A DNA stretch of 14,711 nt from Candidatus Woesearchaeota archaeon (GTDB lineage Archaea > Nanobdellota > Nanobdellia > Woesearchaeales > GW2011-AR4), in assembly GCA_019323655.1 (NCBI GenBank), contig JAHWGX010000021.1:1-14711 (forward strand). Direction: 5' to 3'. Shown here piece by piece: positions 1 to 7,085 of the stretch. The notes below the pieces were generated by a model, which was given only the letters and a program-made list of their open reading frames with translations, made no database searches and was not told the DNA's origin. Position numbers and translations under genes: made by a program. How positions within the stretch are numbered: position 1 is the first letter of the stretch; every line of letters starts with the position of its first letter.

Positions 1-41
1 AATATAAATATTAAATAACACATTTTTTTATAAATTTATTA
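1..41. other. AT-rich tract upstream of cdc6, possible unwinding element
   Basis: Positions 1-41 are almost entirely A and T, with only two C residues, and sit directly beside origin-recognition-box-like dyads and the cdc6 promoter. In archaea such as Pyrococcus the origin lies immediately upstream of cdc6 and combines an AT-rich unwinding element with ORB repeats. The duplex-unwinding role is inferred from this placement alone. The window starts at position 1, so the full extent of the tract is not visible. Confidence 0.4.
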
Positions 42-70
42 TTTCCATAAGAAACGTAACTGTGGGTGGG
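42..70 (+). promoter_or_regulatory. ORB-like element 1 (dyad plus G-string) upstream of cdc6
   Basis: TTTCCATAAGAAAC at 42-55 resembles the dyad core of archaeal origin recognition boxes (TTCCANNGGAAAC type). It is followed at 62-70 by the G-rich string GTGGGTGGG. Classical ORBs have the G-string two to four bases after GAAAC, and here it is further away, so the match is imperfect. The core differs by one base from the site at 11434-11446. The adjoining TGGGCAACAAAAGA (67-80) recurs as TGGGCAACTAAGGA at 11455-11468, beside that other site. Confidence 0.45.
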
Positions 71-80
71 CAACAAAAGA

Positions 81-88
81 TTTAAATA
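81..88 (+). promoter_or_regulatory. TATA box of the cdc6-polB-polC operon
   Basis: TTTAAATA with an A-rich BRE-like stretch (CAAAAGA) just before it. Its centre is about 27 nt upstream of the cdc6 ATG at 112, so transcription should begin at or within a few bases of the start codon. There is no Shine-Dalgarno sequence, which fits a leaderless mRNA. Confidence 0.65.
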
Positions 89-93
89 GGATT

Positions 94-108
94 ATTTCCT
101 ATGGAAAT
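94..108. promoter_or_regulatory. ORB-like dyad 2 over the cdc6 transcription start
   Basis: ATTTCC-TAT-GGAAAT is a perfect 6-bp inverted repeat around three bases. Read on the minus strand it contains TCCATAGGAAA, identical over 11 bases to the core of the ORB-like site at 11434-11446. No G-string follows on either side. It lies between the TATA box and the ATG, on the expected transcription start, a position suited to autorepression by Orc1/Cdc6. The binding role is inferred. Confidence 0.45.
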
Positions 109-111
109 TCT

Positions 112-1320
112 ATGCCAAAAAAGAATCTTACGTCTTTTTTCGAGGAATTCTTGTGTAAGGAATCCTTGTTTGCCGATAAGAGTGTTTTAACGCCTTCTTA
201 TTTACCAGAAGTGGTGCACTACAGGGACAAAGAAATAAATAAGATTGCAAATATCTTGGCGCCTTCATTAAAACAAGAAAAGCCCTCCAATCTTTTCATT
301 TACGGGAACACAGGCACAGGCAAAACACTCACAATCAAGCACATTGTTAATAATATGGAAGAGGTATCTACAAACAAAAAAATACCCCTTAGAATACTAT
401 ATGTCAATTGTAAGCTTAAAAGGGTGGCGGACACAGAATACAGGTTAATAGCACAGCTTGATAGTTTTTTCGGCAGATCTATACCTCCCACAGGATTGCC
501 GACAGACCAAGTTTACAAAATATTTTATGATGTTGTTGAGAAGGAGAAATGCGTGGTTTTGGTTGTTTTGGATGAGATAGACCAGCTAATCAAGAAGGCA
601 GGGGATAATGTTCTTTACAACCTGACTAGGATAAATGAGGAATTAAAGAACTCTAAGATTGCCTTGGTCGGAGTCTCGAACGATGCAACCTTTATAGAAA
701 ATGTGGATATACGGGTCAAATCTTCCCTGTCAGAAGAGGATATTTTATTTCCCCCTTATAATGCATTGGAGATACAGCATATACTCAAAGAGAGAGCGTC
801 AAAAGCTTTCAAGGAAAATGTAATTGAGGAGGGTGTTATTGAAAAGTGTGCTGCTTATGTGGCAAGAGAATATGGAGACGCAAGGAAAGCAATAGAATTG
901 TTAAGGGTTTCAGGGGAGATAGCGGAAAGGGAAAAATGCAAGACAATCTCCATAGAGCATATTGACGAAGCAGAAGAAAAACTTGAAAAGGAAAAGATTT
1001 TTGACATCATCAAGGCCCAGCCAAAACAATTCCAAGCAGTTTTGCTGTCTATTCTGTCTGCAAAAAACAAAAACCAATCTGTTTACACAGGGGAGATTTA
1101 TGATTTCTACAAAAGGCTGTGTTTCCGGGCGGGGTTGAGGCCTTTGACCCAGAGGAGGGTTTCAGACATTATAGGGGAATTTGAGCTAATTGGTGTCATA
1201 AACACGAGGACAATATCCAAAGGAAGGTACGGCAGGACAAGGGAAATAACCTTATCTGTTCCTTCGTCAGTCCTGCCGTTAACCACCAAAATTCTTGAAG
1301 AGGAGCTGGAATTAACCTGA
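112..1320 (+). CDS. cdc6: Orc1/Cdc6 family replication initiator
   Basis: AAA+ ATPase that binds origin DNA and loads the MCM helicase. Visible motifs are Walker A GNTGTGKT (residues 65-72), Walker B VVLDEID (151-157), sensor 1 around VGVSND (186-191), a candidate arginine finger near R201 (VDIRVKSS), and sensor 2 GDARKAIELL (255-264). A C-terminal winged-helix domain spans roughly 305-400. The 402-residue length is normal for the family. The ATG at 112 is supported by a TATA box 27 nt upstream, giving a leaderless start. It heads an operon with both PolD subunits; the gap to polB is 2 nt. The ATPase motifs look intact, so this should be an active initiator. Orc1-like and Cdc6-like paralogues cannot be told apart without a tree. 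Confidence 0.95.
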   Translation: MPKKNLTSFFEEFLCKESLFADKSVLTPSYLPEVVHYRDKEINKIANILAPSLKQEKPSNLFIYGNTGTGKTLTIKHIVNNMEEVSTNKKIPLRILYVNCKLKRVADTEYRLIAQLDSFFGRSIPPTGLPTDQVYKIFYDVVEKEKCVVLVVLDEIDQLIKKAGDNVLYNLTRINEELKNSKIALVGVSNDATFIENVDIRVKSSLSEEDILFPPYNALEIQHILKERASKAFKENVIEEGVIEKCAAYVAREYGDARKAIELLRVSGEIAEREKCKTISIEHIDEAEEKLEKEKIFDIIKAQPKQFQAVLLSILSAKNKNQSVYTGEIYDFYKRLCFRAGLRPLTQRRVSDIIGEFELIGVINTRTISKGRYGRTREITLSVPSSVLPLTTKILEEELELT

Positions 1321-1322
1321 AA

Positions 1323-2906
1323 ATGCAGACATTGGAAACAAAGAGAAAGGACATAGTAAACCTTTTTCTAAGAAAAGGCATGCTCGTCAGCAATGATTTG
1401 CTGGATTATCTGGAAGATGAGAAAAACCTGTATGATTTTTGCAAACTGGTTGAAGAACAAAAAACGGAAAATATAGCGGTTCTGAGCAAAAAAATAAAAG
1501 ATATTTTAGCATACCAACAAAAGCAGGATTTGCCGGAATCAGAGAACAACGAAACAATTTTGGGAAAGCAGGGAGTTTACATTAATCAGGCCCCTAACCA
1601 AGTTTTAAGCCCTGGTGTTGGGGGGGGTTGTGTGGCAGAGCCATGTGGCGCAGTAAAAGTAATTTTTTCTTACAATAAAGCACCTAAAAAAAGAGAGGCA
1701 AATGATTTTGTGGGTTATTTTAACAGCAGATACCAAACCATAGAACGGATTTTGAAGCAGAGGCAAGAACTTCAGAATATGACCTCTATAAACAGGATAA
1801 TCCAAAAAAAAGACAGAGAGCAGGTTTCAGTTACAGGCATGGTAAGAGACAAACAATACACAAAAAACGGCAATTGTATCCTTACGATAGAAGATAAAAC
1901 AGGTTACATAAAAGTGCTTGTAAACAAAAACAAACCAGACTTATTTAGGACAACAAAAGATGTTATGCTGGATGAGGTGATTGGTGTTGTTGGGGTGAAT
2001 GGCAATAACATAATATTCGCCAGCAATGTGCTGTTTCCTGATATCCCACTGACCCAAGAACCAAAAAAGGCAAGCGACGAAGCTTATGCATTATTTTTAT
2101 CAGATTTGCATATAGGATCCAAAAATTTTTTAAGGGAGGATTTCAGCAGGTTTCTGAAATGGATAAATTCCAGCCTAGGCAATGAGCAACAAAAACAAAT
2201 AGCATCCAAGGTTAAGTATATCTTTATTTTAGGGGACCTTGTTGATGGTTGTGGTGTTTACCCTGGGCAGGAGAAAGAGCTTGAGATAAAGGACATCAAA
2301 GACCAATACAAAATATGCGCAGACCTTCTTAGCGAGATACCTAAGGGGATACAGTTGGTGATATGCCCCGGGAACCACGACGCAATGCGGCTGGCAGAGC
2401 CGCAACTGCCAATTTACAGGGATTTTGCAGAGCCCCTTTATAATCTGCCTAATGCAAGTATGGTTTCAAACCCTTCTATGGTGAATATACACTCTTCAGC
2501 CGATTTTTCCGGGTTTGATGTTCTTCTTTACCATGGCTACTCTTTTGATTATTACGTTGCTGAGGCGGGGTCAATAAGAAACCAAGGAGGTTATGACAGA
2601 GCGGACCTCTTAATGAAGTTTTTGCTGCAAAAGAGGCATTTAGCGCCTTCATACACATCCACTTTATACGTACCAGACCCTAAATTAGATTTCATGGTTG
2701 TGGGCAAAGTTCCTGATTTTTTTGTTAGCGGCCATATACATAAAGCAGCAGCAGCAAACTACAAAAACATTACTTTGATTTCGGGAAGCTGTTGGCAAAG
2801 CAAAACAACCTTCCAAGAAAAGGTAGGGCACAACCCAGAGCCAAGCAGGGTGCCTATAGTAAACTTACAGACAAGGCACATAAAAATGATGAAGTTTGGG
2901 AAGTAG
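1323..2906 (+). CDS. polB: DNA polymerase D small subunit DP1 (3'-5' exonuclease)
   Basis: Small subunit of the archaeal replicative polymerase PolD, which provides proofreading. After a poorly conserved N-terminus and linker (1-160) comes an OB-fold domain (about 165-240), then a calcineurin-like phosphoesterase domain with all Mre11-type metal motifs: SDLHIGS (D261, H263), LGDLVDG (D305), CPGNHD (N351, H352), YHGYS (H404) and SGHIHK (H471, H473). The exonuclease should therefore be active. At 527 residues it is somewhat shorter than Pyrococcus DP1, mainly in the linker. It starts 2 nt after cdc6 and ends 15 nt before polC, so the three are cotranscribed. The linker contains an eight-G homopolymer at 1620-1627, encoding Gly100-Gly102, which is unusual for this AT-rich DNA. 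Confidence 0.95.
   Translation: MQTLETKRKDIVNLFLRKGMLVSNDLLDYLEDEKNLYDFCKLVEEQKTENIAVLSKKIKDILAYQQKQDLPESENNETILGKQGVYINQAPNQVLSPGVGGGCVAEPCGAVKVIFSYNKAPKKREANDFVGYFNSRYQTIERILKQRQELQNMTSINRIIQKKDREQVSVTGMVRDKQYTKNGNCILTIEDKTGYIKVLVNKNKPDLFRTTKDVMLDEVIGVVGVNGNNIIFASNVLFPDIPLTQEPKKASDEAYALFLSDLHIGSKNFLREDFSRFLKWINSSLGNEQQKQIASKVKYIFILGDLVDGCGVYPGQEKELEIKDIKDQYKICADLLSEIPKGIQLVICPGNHDAMRLAEPQLPIYRDFAEPLYNLPNASMVSNPSMVNIHSSADFSGFDVLLYHGYSFDYYVAEAGSIRNQGGYDRADLLMKFLLQKRHLAPSYTSTLYVPDPKLDFMVVGKVPDFFVSGHIHKAAAANYKNITLISGSCWQSKTTFQEKVGHNPEPSRVPIVNLQTRHIKMMKFGK
1620..1627 (+). repeat. G8 homopolymer within polB
   Basis: Eight consecutive G residues encode Gly100-Gly102 in the non-conserved linker of DP1. 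The reading frame is intact through it. It is the longest G run noticed in the window and is prone to slippage or sequencing indels. Confidence 0.85.
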
Positions 2907-2921
2907 GTTTTAAAGAATAAA

Positions 2922-5900
2922 ATGAAAGAGCAGATTAATAGTTACTTTAAGGAAATAGAAAACAAAATAACAGTGGCTTATAACACAGCAACCAAGGCAA
3001 GAAAATTGGGGTTTGACCCTGAAGAGCAGGTTAGCATACTCCTTGCCAAGAATATGGCTGAAAGAGTAGAGGGTTTAATCGGGGCTTTAATACCTGGCAT
3101 AATAAATTCAGGGCTTTCCAAACGGATACAAGAACTTGAAAAAAAATACGGGAAATTAGACTGGAGGGTGGCGCTCTCAATTTCCTTAGAGGTTGTCGAT
3201 GAGAAATTCTGCAGATTTGAAAACAAAACAAAAGCGATGGAAGCAGGCATAAGGGTAGGCTTAGCTTATCTGACTTTGGGTGTGGTCTCAAGCCCTTTAG
3301 AGGGTTTTGTGGAACTAAAATTAAAAAAACGGATGGACGGCAAGGAATATTTTTGTTTGATGTACTCAGGCCCAATAAGAAGCGCTGGAGGGACGGCAGG
3401 GGCTTTTTCTGTTGTTATAGCAGATTACATAAGAAAGAAGATGGGTTATAGTGTTTATGACCCCACAGAAAAAGAAATAAGGAGAATGGTCACAGAACTC
3501 TATGATTACCACGAAAGGGTCACAAATTTGCAATACTTGCCGAGCGAAAAAGAAATAAGGTTTATTGTGAAAAACTTACCGGTGCAGATAAGCGGAGAGT
3601 CTTCAGAGAAAATAGAAGTTTCTAATTACAAGGATCTTGATAGGATTGAGACAAACAAGATAAGAAGCGGCCCCTGCCTGGTATTGGGGGAATGCTTAGC
3701 ACAAAAAGCGTCGAAACTTTGGGGGACTATGTCCAGATGGGCTGATAACTTTGATATCGCAGACTGGTCATTCTTAGAGCAGTTCGTCTCTTTGCAGAAA
3801 AAAGCTAAAGCAAAAAACATATCAGGGACAGCCAGAATACTTCCAGTGTATACTTACATAGAGGACTTGGTAGCAGGAAGGCCTGTTTTAACATATCCGT
3901 TAACAGCTGGCGGCTTTAGGTTAAGATACGGCAGAAGCAGGGTATCCGGCTATTCTTCCACTTCAATTCACCCTTCTACAATGCACATATTAAAAAAGTA
4001 TCTGGCAGTAGGCACGCAACTTAAGATAGAGAGACCAGGAAAAGCAACAGCAATAACAGTTTGTGACAGTATTGAGGGGCCTATAGTAAAACTTGATGAT
4101 GACAGTGTTTTAAGGCTTGATGACGAAAAGACTGCAAAAAGAGCGGCAGATAATGTGAAAGAGATACTTTTTTTAGGTGATATCCTGATAAGTTATGGAG
4201 ATTTTTATAATCGGGCCCATACATTATTGCCTCCTGGCTATTGTGAAGAGTGGTGGATTCTGGAATCAGAGAAGGCTACTGTAAACACCTTTGGGGCTTT
4301 AGACTTGGATAAATTAGCATTGTTTTTAGAGATTGAAAGGCCTTTTCTGGAAAAACTGTTCAGAGAGCCCATAACCACAAAAATATCTGCAAAAACAGCA
4401 TTTAGCTTATCAAGAAAATTAAATGTCCCGCTGCACCCAGCATATACCTATCATTGGAAACTTTTGTCTTCAGAAGATTTTTTTAGCCTATTAAGTTACC
4501 TTAAGGAGCCAAAGGTAACTTTGAAGAATGACGAGGTCGTAAAGATAGTTGTTAAGCACTGCGATAATTTGTGCATGTTTCTTGATAAGATAGGGCTGCC
4601 GCATTTAGTTGTAAACAAAGAATTTATAGTAATAGAGGATGATGATGCATATACGCTTTCAGAACTTTTTAATTTAAGAAACAGCAGGAAAACAAGTGCA
4701 GTTGCATTAGACAGTGAAGATGCTTCTCTGGACGGGCTTTCTCTTGTTAATAAAATATCTGATGTAGCGGTCAGAGATAAATCCGGAATTTTTGTCGGAG
4801 CCAGGATGGGCAGGCCGGAGAAGGCTAAAATGAGAAAATTAACCGGAAGCCCGCACGTTTTGTTTCCAATTGGGGAAGAAGGAGGAAGATTAAGATCCTT
4901 CCAAAGCGCTTTGGAAAGCAATAAGATAACCGCAGAGTTTCCCCTTTTTTATTGTGAAAAGTGCGATAAAAAAACAATTTTCAGCGTATGCGAGGATTGC
5001 GGCAGAAAAACAAAGAGGAAGTATTATTGCGAAAAATGCGGGTTAATAAATGAACCAGAATGCAGGCACGGCCCTGCAAAAACCTATTTAAACCAAGCAA
5101 TACCTATAAAAGAGCAGTTCGATAATTATCTAAAAAAGTTGGGCACCAAAACATACCCAGACCTTATAAAAGGCGTTAGGGGGACATCAAATAAGGATCA
5201 CATACCCGAGCATTTTGCAAAAGGGATTTTCAGGGCTAAATACGACCTTTGCGTCAATAAGGAAGGCACTATAAGGTATGATATGACGCAGCTGCCCTTA
5301 ACACATTTTAAACCCCAGGAGATAAACACCTCTGTCGAAAAACTTGTAAAGTTAGGGTACAAGAAGGATATTTTTGGCGAGGATCTTAGAAACGATGAGC
5401 AGTTGCTTGAGCTTATGCCCCAGGATTTAATATTGCCTGCATGCAATGAAAGCCTGGAAGCAGGCGCTGACAAAATTCTTCTAAAAAGCACTTTTTTTAT
5501 TGATGAGCTTCTGAAAGAATTTTATAAGTTGGATAAATTTTATAATGCCCAATCAGAAAAAGATTTGCCTGGCATGTTGGTTGCGGTTCTTGCCCCGCAC
5601 ACATCTGCAGCAGTTGTAGGAAGGGTTATAGGCTTTTCAAGAACGCAGGGTTTCTTCGCCAGCCCAGTATTCCATGCTGCTACCAGACGCGATTGCGATG
5701 GGGATGAGGCATCTGTCATGCTGCTTATGGACGCTCTGCTTAATTTCTCAAAACAGTACCTTCCGGATAAAAGGGGCTCAACTCAAGACGCGCCATTGGT
5801 TTTAACCTCAAGGCTAATACCCTCGGAAGTTGATGATATGGCTTTTGATTTGGATGTAGGATGGAAATATCCTTTGGAATTTTATGAAGCCTGCATGAAT

Positions 5901-6443
5901 TTTAAACAGCCAAGAGAAGTCGAAATTGAGCAATTTGGCAGGAGGCTGGAAAAAGAGGAGCAGTACTATAATCTAGGGTTTACGCACAGCGTCTCTGGCA
6001 TCAACGCAGGGGTGCTGTGTTCGGCTTATAAGACAATCCCTTCAATGGAAGAAAAACTCAAAGGGCAAATGGAGCTTGCTGATAAAATAAGGGCTGTAGA
6101 TGAATCTGACGTTGCCAGGCTGGTTATCGAAAAACATCTTATCAGGGATATAAGGGGCAACTTAAGAAAGTTTTCAATGCAGCAGTTCAGGTGCAGCACA
6201 TGCAATGAGAAGTACAGGAGGCCTCCTCTTGTGGGAAAATGCATAAACTGCGGAGGAAAAATTATCTTTACAATATCTGAGGGCTCTATAATAAAGTATC
6301 TTGAGCCAGCAATATCCTTGGCAGAGAAATATAACTTGCCATCCTACTTAAAACAAAATTTAGAGCTTACAAAACGCAGCGTAGAAAGCCTGTTTGGCAA
6401 GGAAAAGGAAAAGCAGGAGGGCCTAGGAAGATGGTTTGGGTAG
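2922..6443 (+). CDS. polC: DNA polymerase D large catalytic subunit DP2
   Basis: Catalytic subunit of PolD, an archaeal replicative polymerase with a two-barrel active site like RNA polymerase. Conserved blocks include YSGPIRSAGGTAGA (148-161), GARMGRPEKAKMR (626-638) and the catalytic loop RRDCDGDE (922-929), with D926 and D928 matching the catalytic aspartates of the family. Zinc-binding cysteines occur at C678/C681/C690/C693, C703/C706/C714 (with H716 nearby), and near the C-terminus at C1091/C1094/C1107/C1110. The last residues, QEGLGRWF (1165-1172), match the PCNA-interacting (PIP) consensus QxxLxxWF. The 1173-residue length is typical of an intein-free DP2; no intein is present, unlike in some Pyrococcus species. 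It is the third gene of the operon, 15 nt after polB, and it ends 18 nt from the convergent aIF2-beta gene. Confidence 0.96.
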   Translation: MKEQINSYFKEIENKITVAYNTATKARKLGFDPEEQVSILLAKNMAERVEGLIGALIPGIINSGLSKRIQELEKKYGKLDWRVALSISLEVVDEKFCRFENKTKAMEAGIRVGLAYLTLGVVSSPLEGFVELKLKKRMDGKEYFCLMYSGPIRSAGGTAGAFSVVIADYIRKKMGYSVYDPTEKEIRRMVTELYDYHERVTNLQYLPSEKEIRFIVKNLPVQISGESSEKIEVSNYKDLDRIETNKIRSGPCLVLGECLAQKASKLWGTMSRWADNFDIADWSFLEQFVSLQKKAKAKNISGTARILPVYTYIEDLVAGRPVLTYPLTAGGFRLRYGRSRVSGYSSTSIHPSTMHILKKYLAVGTQLKIERPGKATAITVCDSIEGPIVKLDDDSVLRLDDEKTAKRAADNVKEILFLGDILISYGDFYNRAHTLLPPGYCEEWWILESEKATVNTFGALDLDKLALFLEIERPFLEKLFREPITTKISAKTAFSLSRKLNVPLHPAYTYHWKLLSSEDFFSLLSYLKEPKVTLKNDEVVKIVVKHCDNLCMFLDKIGLPHLVVNKEFIVIEDDDAYTLSELFNLRNSRKTSAVALDSEDASLDGLSLVNKISDVAVRDKSGIFVGARMGRPEKAKMRKLTGSPHVLFPIGEEGGRLRSFQSALESNKITAEFPLFYCEKCDKKTIFSVCEDCGRKTKRKYYCEKCGLINEPECRHGPAKTYLNQAIPIKEQFDNYLKKLGTKTYPDLIKGVRGTSNKDHIPEHFAKGIFRAKYDLCVNKEGTIRYDMTQLPLTHFKPQEINTSVEKLVKLGYKKDIFGEDLRNDEQLLELMPQDLILPACNESLEAGADKILLKSTFFIDELLKEFYKLDKFYNAQSEKDLPGMLVAVLAPHTSAAVVGRVIGFSRTQGFFASPVFHAATRRDCDGDEASVMLLMDALLNFSKQYLPDKRGSTQDAPLVLTSRLIPSEVDDMAFDLDVGWKYPLEFYEACMNFKQPREVEIEQFGRRLEKEEQYYNLGFTHSVSGINAGVLCSAYKTIPSMEEKLKGQMELADKIRAVDESDVARLVIEKHLIRDIRGNLRKFSMQQFRCSTCNEKYRRPPLVGKCINCGGKIIFTISEGSIIKYLEPAISLAEKYNLPSYLKQNLELTKRSVESLFGKEKEKQEGLGRWFG

Positions 6444-6448
6444 AAAGA

Positions 6449-6470
6449 TTTCTTATTTTAATTATATTTT
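6449..6470 (+). terminator. T-rich termination region after polC
   Basis: The plus strand just after the polC stop is TTTCTTATTTTAATTATATT followed by more T, which fits archaeal oligo-T termination. It runs into the last codons of the convergent aIF2-beta gene, so the two 3' ends probably overlap at RNA level. Confidence 0.45.
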
Positions 6471-6875
6471 AGATTTTATAACATGTCTGGCGCCGCACGC
6501 TGTGCACTTCATGAAAGTAAAATTGCCCTCTTTCTCTATTTTTGTATCAGGCTTACCACATTCATAGCAAAATACATAAGAATTGGCATACTGCTTTATT
6601 TTTTCATTAATCCTAGAGGCAGGCACTTTAGTGCCTATTATGACACTTCCACTTTTTTTTATTTCTCCAGGTGTTGCTAATTCCCTCAATATAAACTTCA
6701 ACATGTTTTCAGGCTCCCTGCCAAGAATGTTTGCTATCTGCAAAAAATTGCTTATTATTGTCCTGTTGCCCTGTATATGGCCCATTACCTTAGGGAGCTC
6801 AAACCTTTCTTTTTGGAGAACATGCTCCGGCAAGCCTTTCCTTACTTTCTCCAAAAGCTTTTTGTAATCTTCCAT
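6462..6875 (-). CDS. eif2b: Translation initiation factor aIF2 subunit beta
   Basis: Beta subunit of archaeal initiation factor 2, which with alpha and gamma delivers initiator tRNA to the small ribosomal subunit. The 137-residue protein has the family layout: an N-terminal helix (about 1-20), a central alpha/beta domain with KVMGHIQGNRTIISNF (29-44) and LKFILRELATPG (59-70), and a C-terminal zinc ribbon with C103-x2-C106 and C124-x2-C127. The ATG at 6873-6875 is supported by a TATA box 26 nt upstream and predicts a leaderless mRNA. It converges on polC (18-nt gap) and diverges from the SpoIIM-family gene. The alpha and gamma subunits are not in the window. Confidence 0.95.
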   Translation of the reverse strand: MEDYKKLLEKVRKGLPEHVLQKERFELPKVMGHIQGNRTIISNFLQIANILGREPENMLKFILRELATPGEIKKSGSVIIGTKVPASRINEKIKQYANSYVFCYECGKPDTKIEKEGNFTFMKCTACGARHVIKSKI

Positions 6876-6897
6876 ACAGGCTTGGAATTTTTGTTTA

Positions 6898-6905
6898 TAT
6901 TTAAA
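6898..6905 (-). promoter_or_regulatory. TATA box of aIF2-beta
   Basis: On the minus strand TTTAAATA is centred about 26 nt before the ATG at 6875, and no Shine-Dalgarno sequence intervenes, so a leaderless transcript is expected. Confidence 0.6.
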
Positions 6906-6956
6906 ACTAATTGTTTATTTTAAGGTTTCATTTACAGTACAAACCAAACTATACTC

Positions 6957-6989
6957 ACAGACAAAAATAATTAGGCAATTTTTGTCTGT
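6957..6989. repeat. Perfect 12-bp inverted repeat (hairpin 1) in the divergent intergenic region
   Basis: ACAGACAAAAAT (6957-6968) and ATTTTTGTCTGT (6978-6989) are exact reverse complements separated by 9 nt. The element lies between the divergent aIF2-beta and SpoIIM-family promoters, where no terminator is needed. It could be a regulatory site for either gene, a small RNA hairpin, or a remnant of a miniature element. Nothing in the sequence decides between these. Confidence 0.7.
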
Positions 6990-6997
6990 TTGTAATA

Positions 6998-7040
6998 AGC
7001 AAAAGACATATTCCTGGTCTAAAAACTTGTGTCTTTTGCT
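6998..7040. repeat. Perfect 11-bp inverted repeat (hairpin 2) upstream of the SpoIIM-family promoter
   Basis: AGCAAAAGACA (6998-7008) and TGTCTTTTGCT (7030-7040) are exact reverse complements separated by 21 nt. It starts 9 nt after hairpin 1, and its right arm ends 13 nt before the SpoIIM-family TATA box. The right arms of the two hairpins resemble each other (TTTGTCTGTTTGTAATAA and TGTGTCTTTTGCTATAAT), which suggests a diverged duplication. Confidence 0.7.
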
Positions 7041-7053
7041 ATAATTAAAAAGA

Positions 7054-7063
7054 TATATAAATA
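7054..7063 (+). promoter_or_regulatory. TATA box of the SpoIIM-family gene
   Basis: TATATAAATA is centred about 28 nt before the ATG at 7086, so the mRNA should be leaderless or have a leader of a few bases. Confidence 0.6.
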
Positions 7064-7075
7064 GATTATAATCTA
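7062..7075. promoter_or_regulatory. 14-bp perfect palindrome between TATA and start codon, candidate operator
   Basis: TAGATTATAATCTA is its own reverse complement. It begins at the last bases of the TATA box and ends 10 nt before the ATG, so a bound protein would block TBP/TFB or polymerase access. This is where archaeal repressors usually bind. The operator role is inferred, and AT-rich palindromes also arise by chance. Confidence 0.4.
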
Positions 7076-7085
7076 AGGATAAGTA

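Noticed and set aside
4496..4921. 141-codon minus-strand frame inside polC
   Set aside because: Shadow of DP2 coding sequence with no recognisable motif or promoter.
2922..6443. Intein within DP2
   Set aside because: The catalytic and zinc-binding blocks follow one another without an inserted splicing domain and the length is that of an intein-free protein.
6483..6867. Plus-strand open frames over aIF2-beta
   Set aside because: They are antisense to a well-conserved gene, show no family motif and have no promoter.
6957..7045. Hairpin pair as an H/ACA guide RNA
   Set aside because: No clear kink-turn, pseudouridylation pocket or correctly placed ACA box; the stems are plain AT-rich helices.
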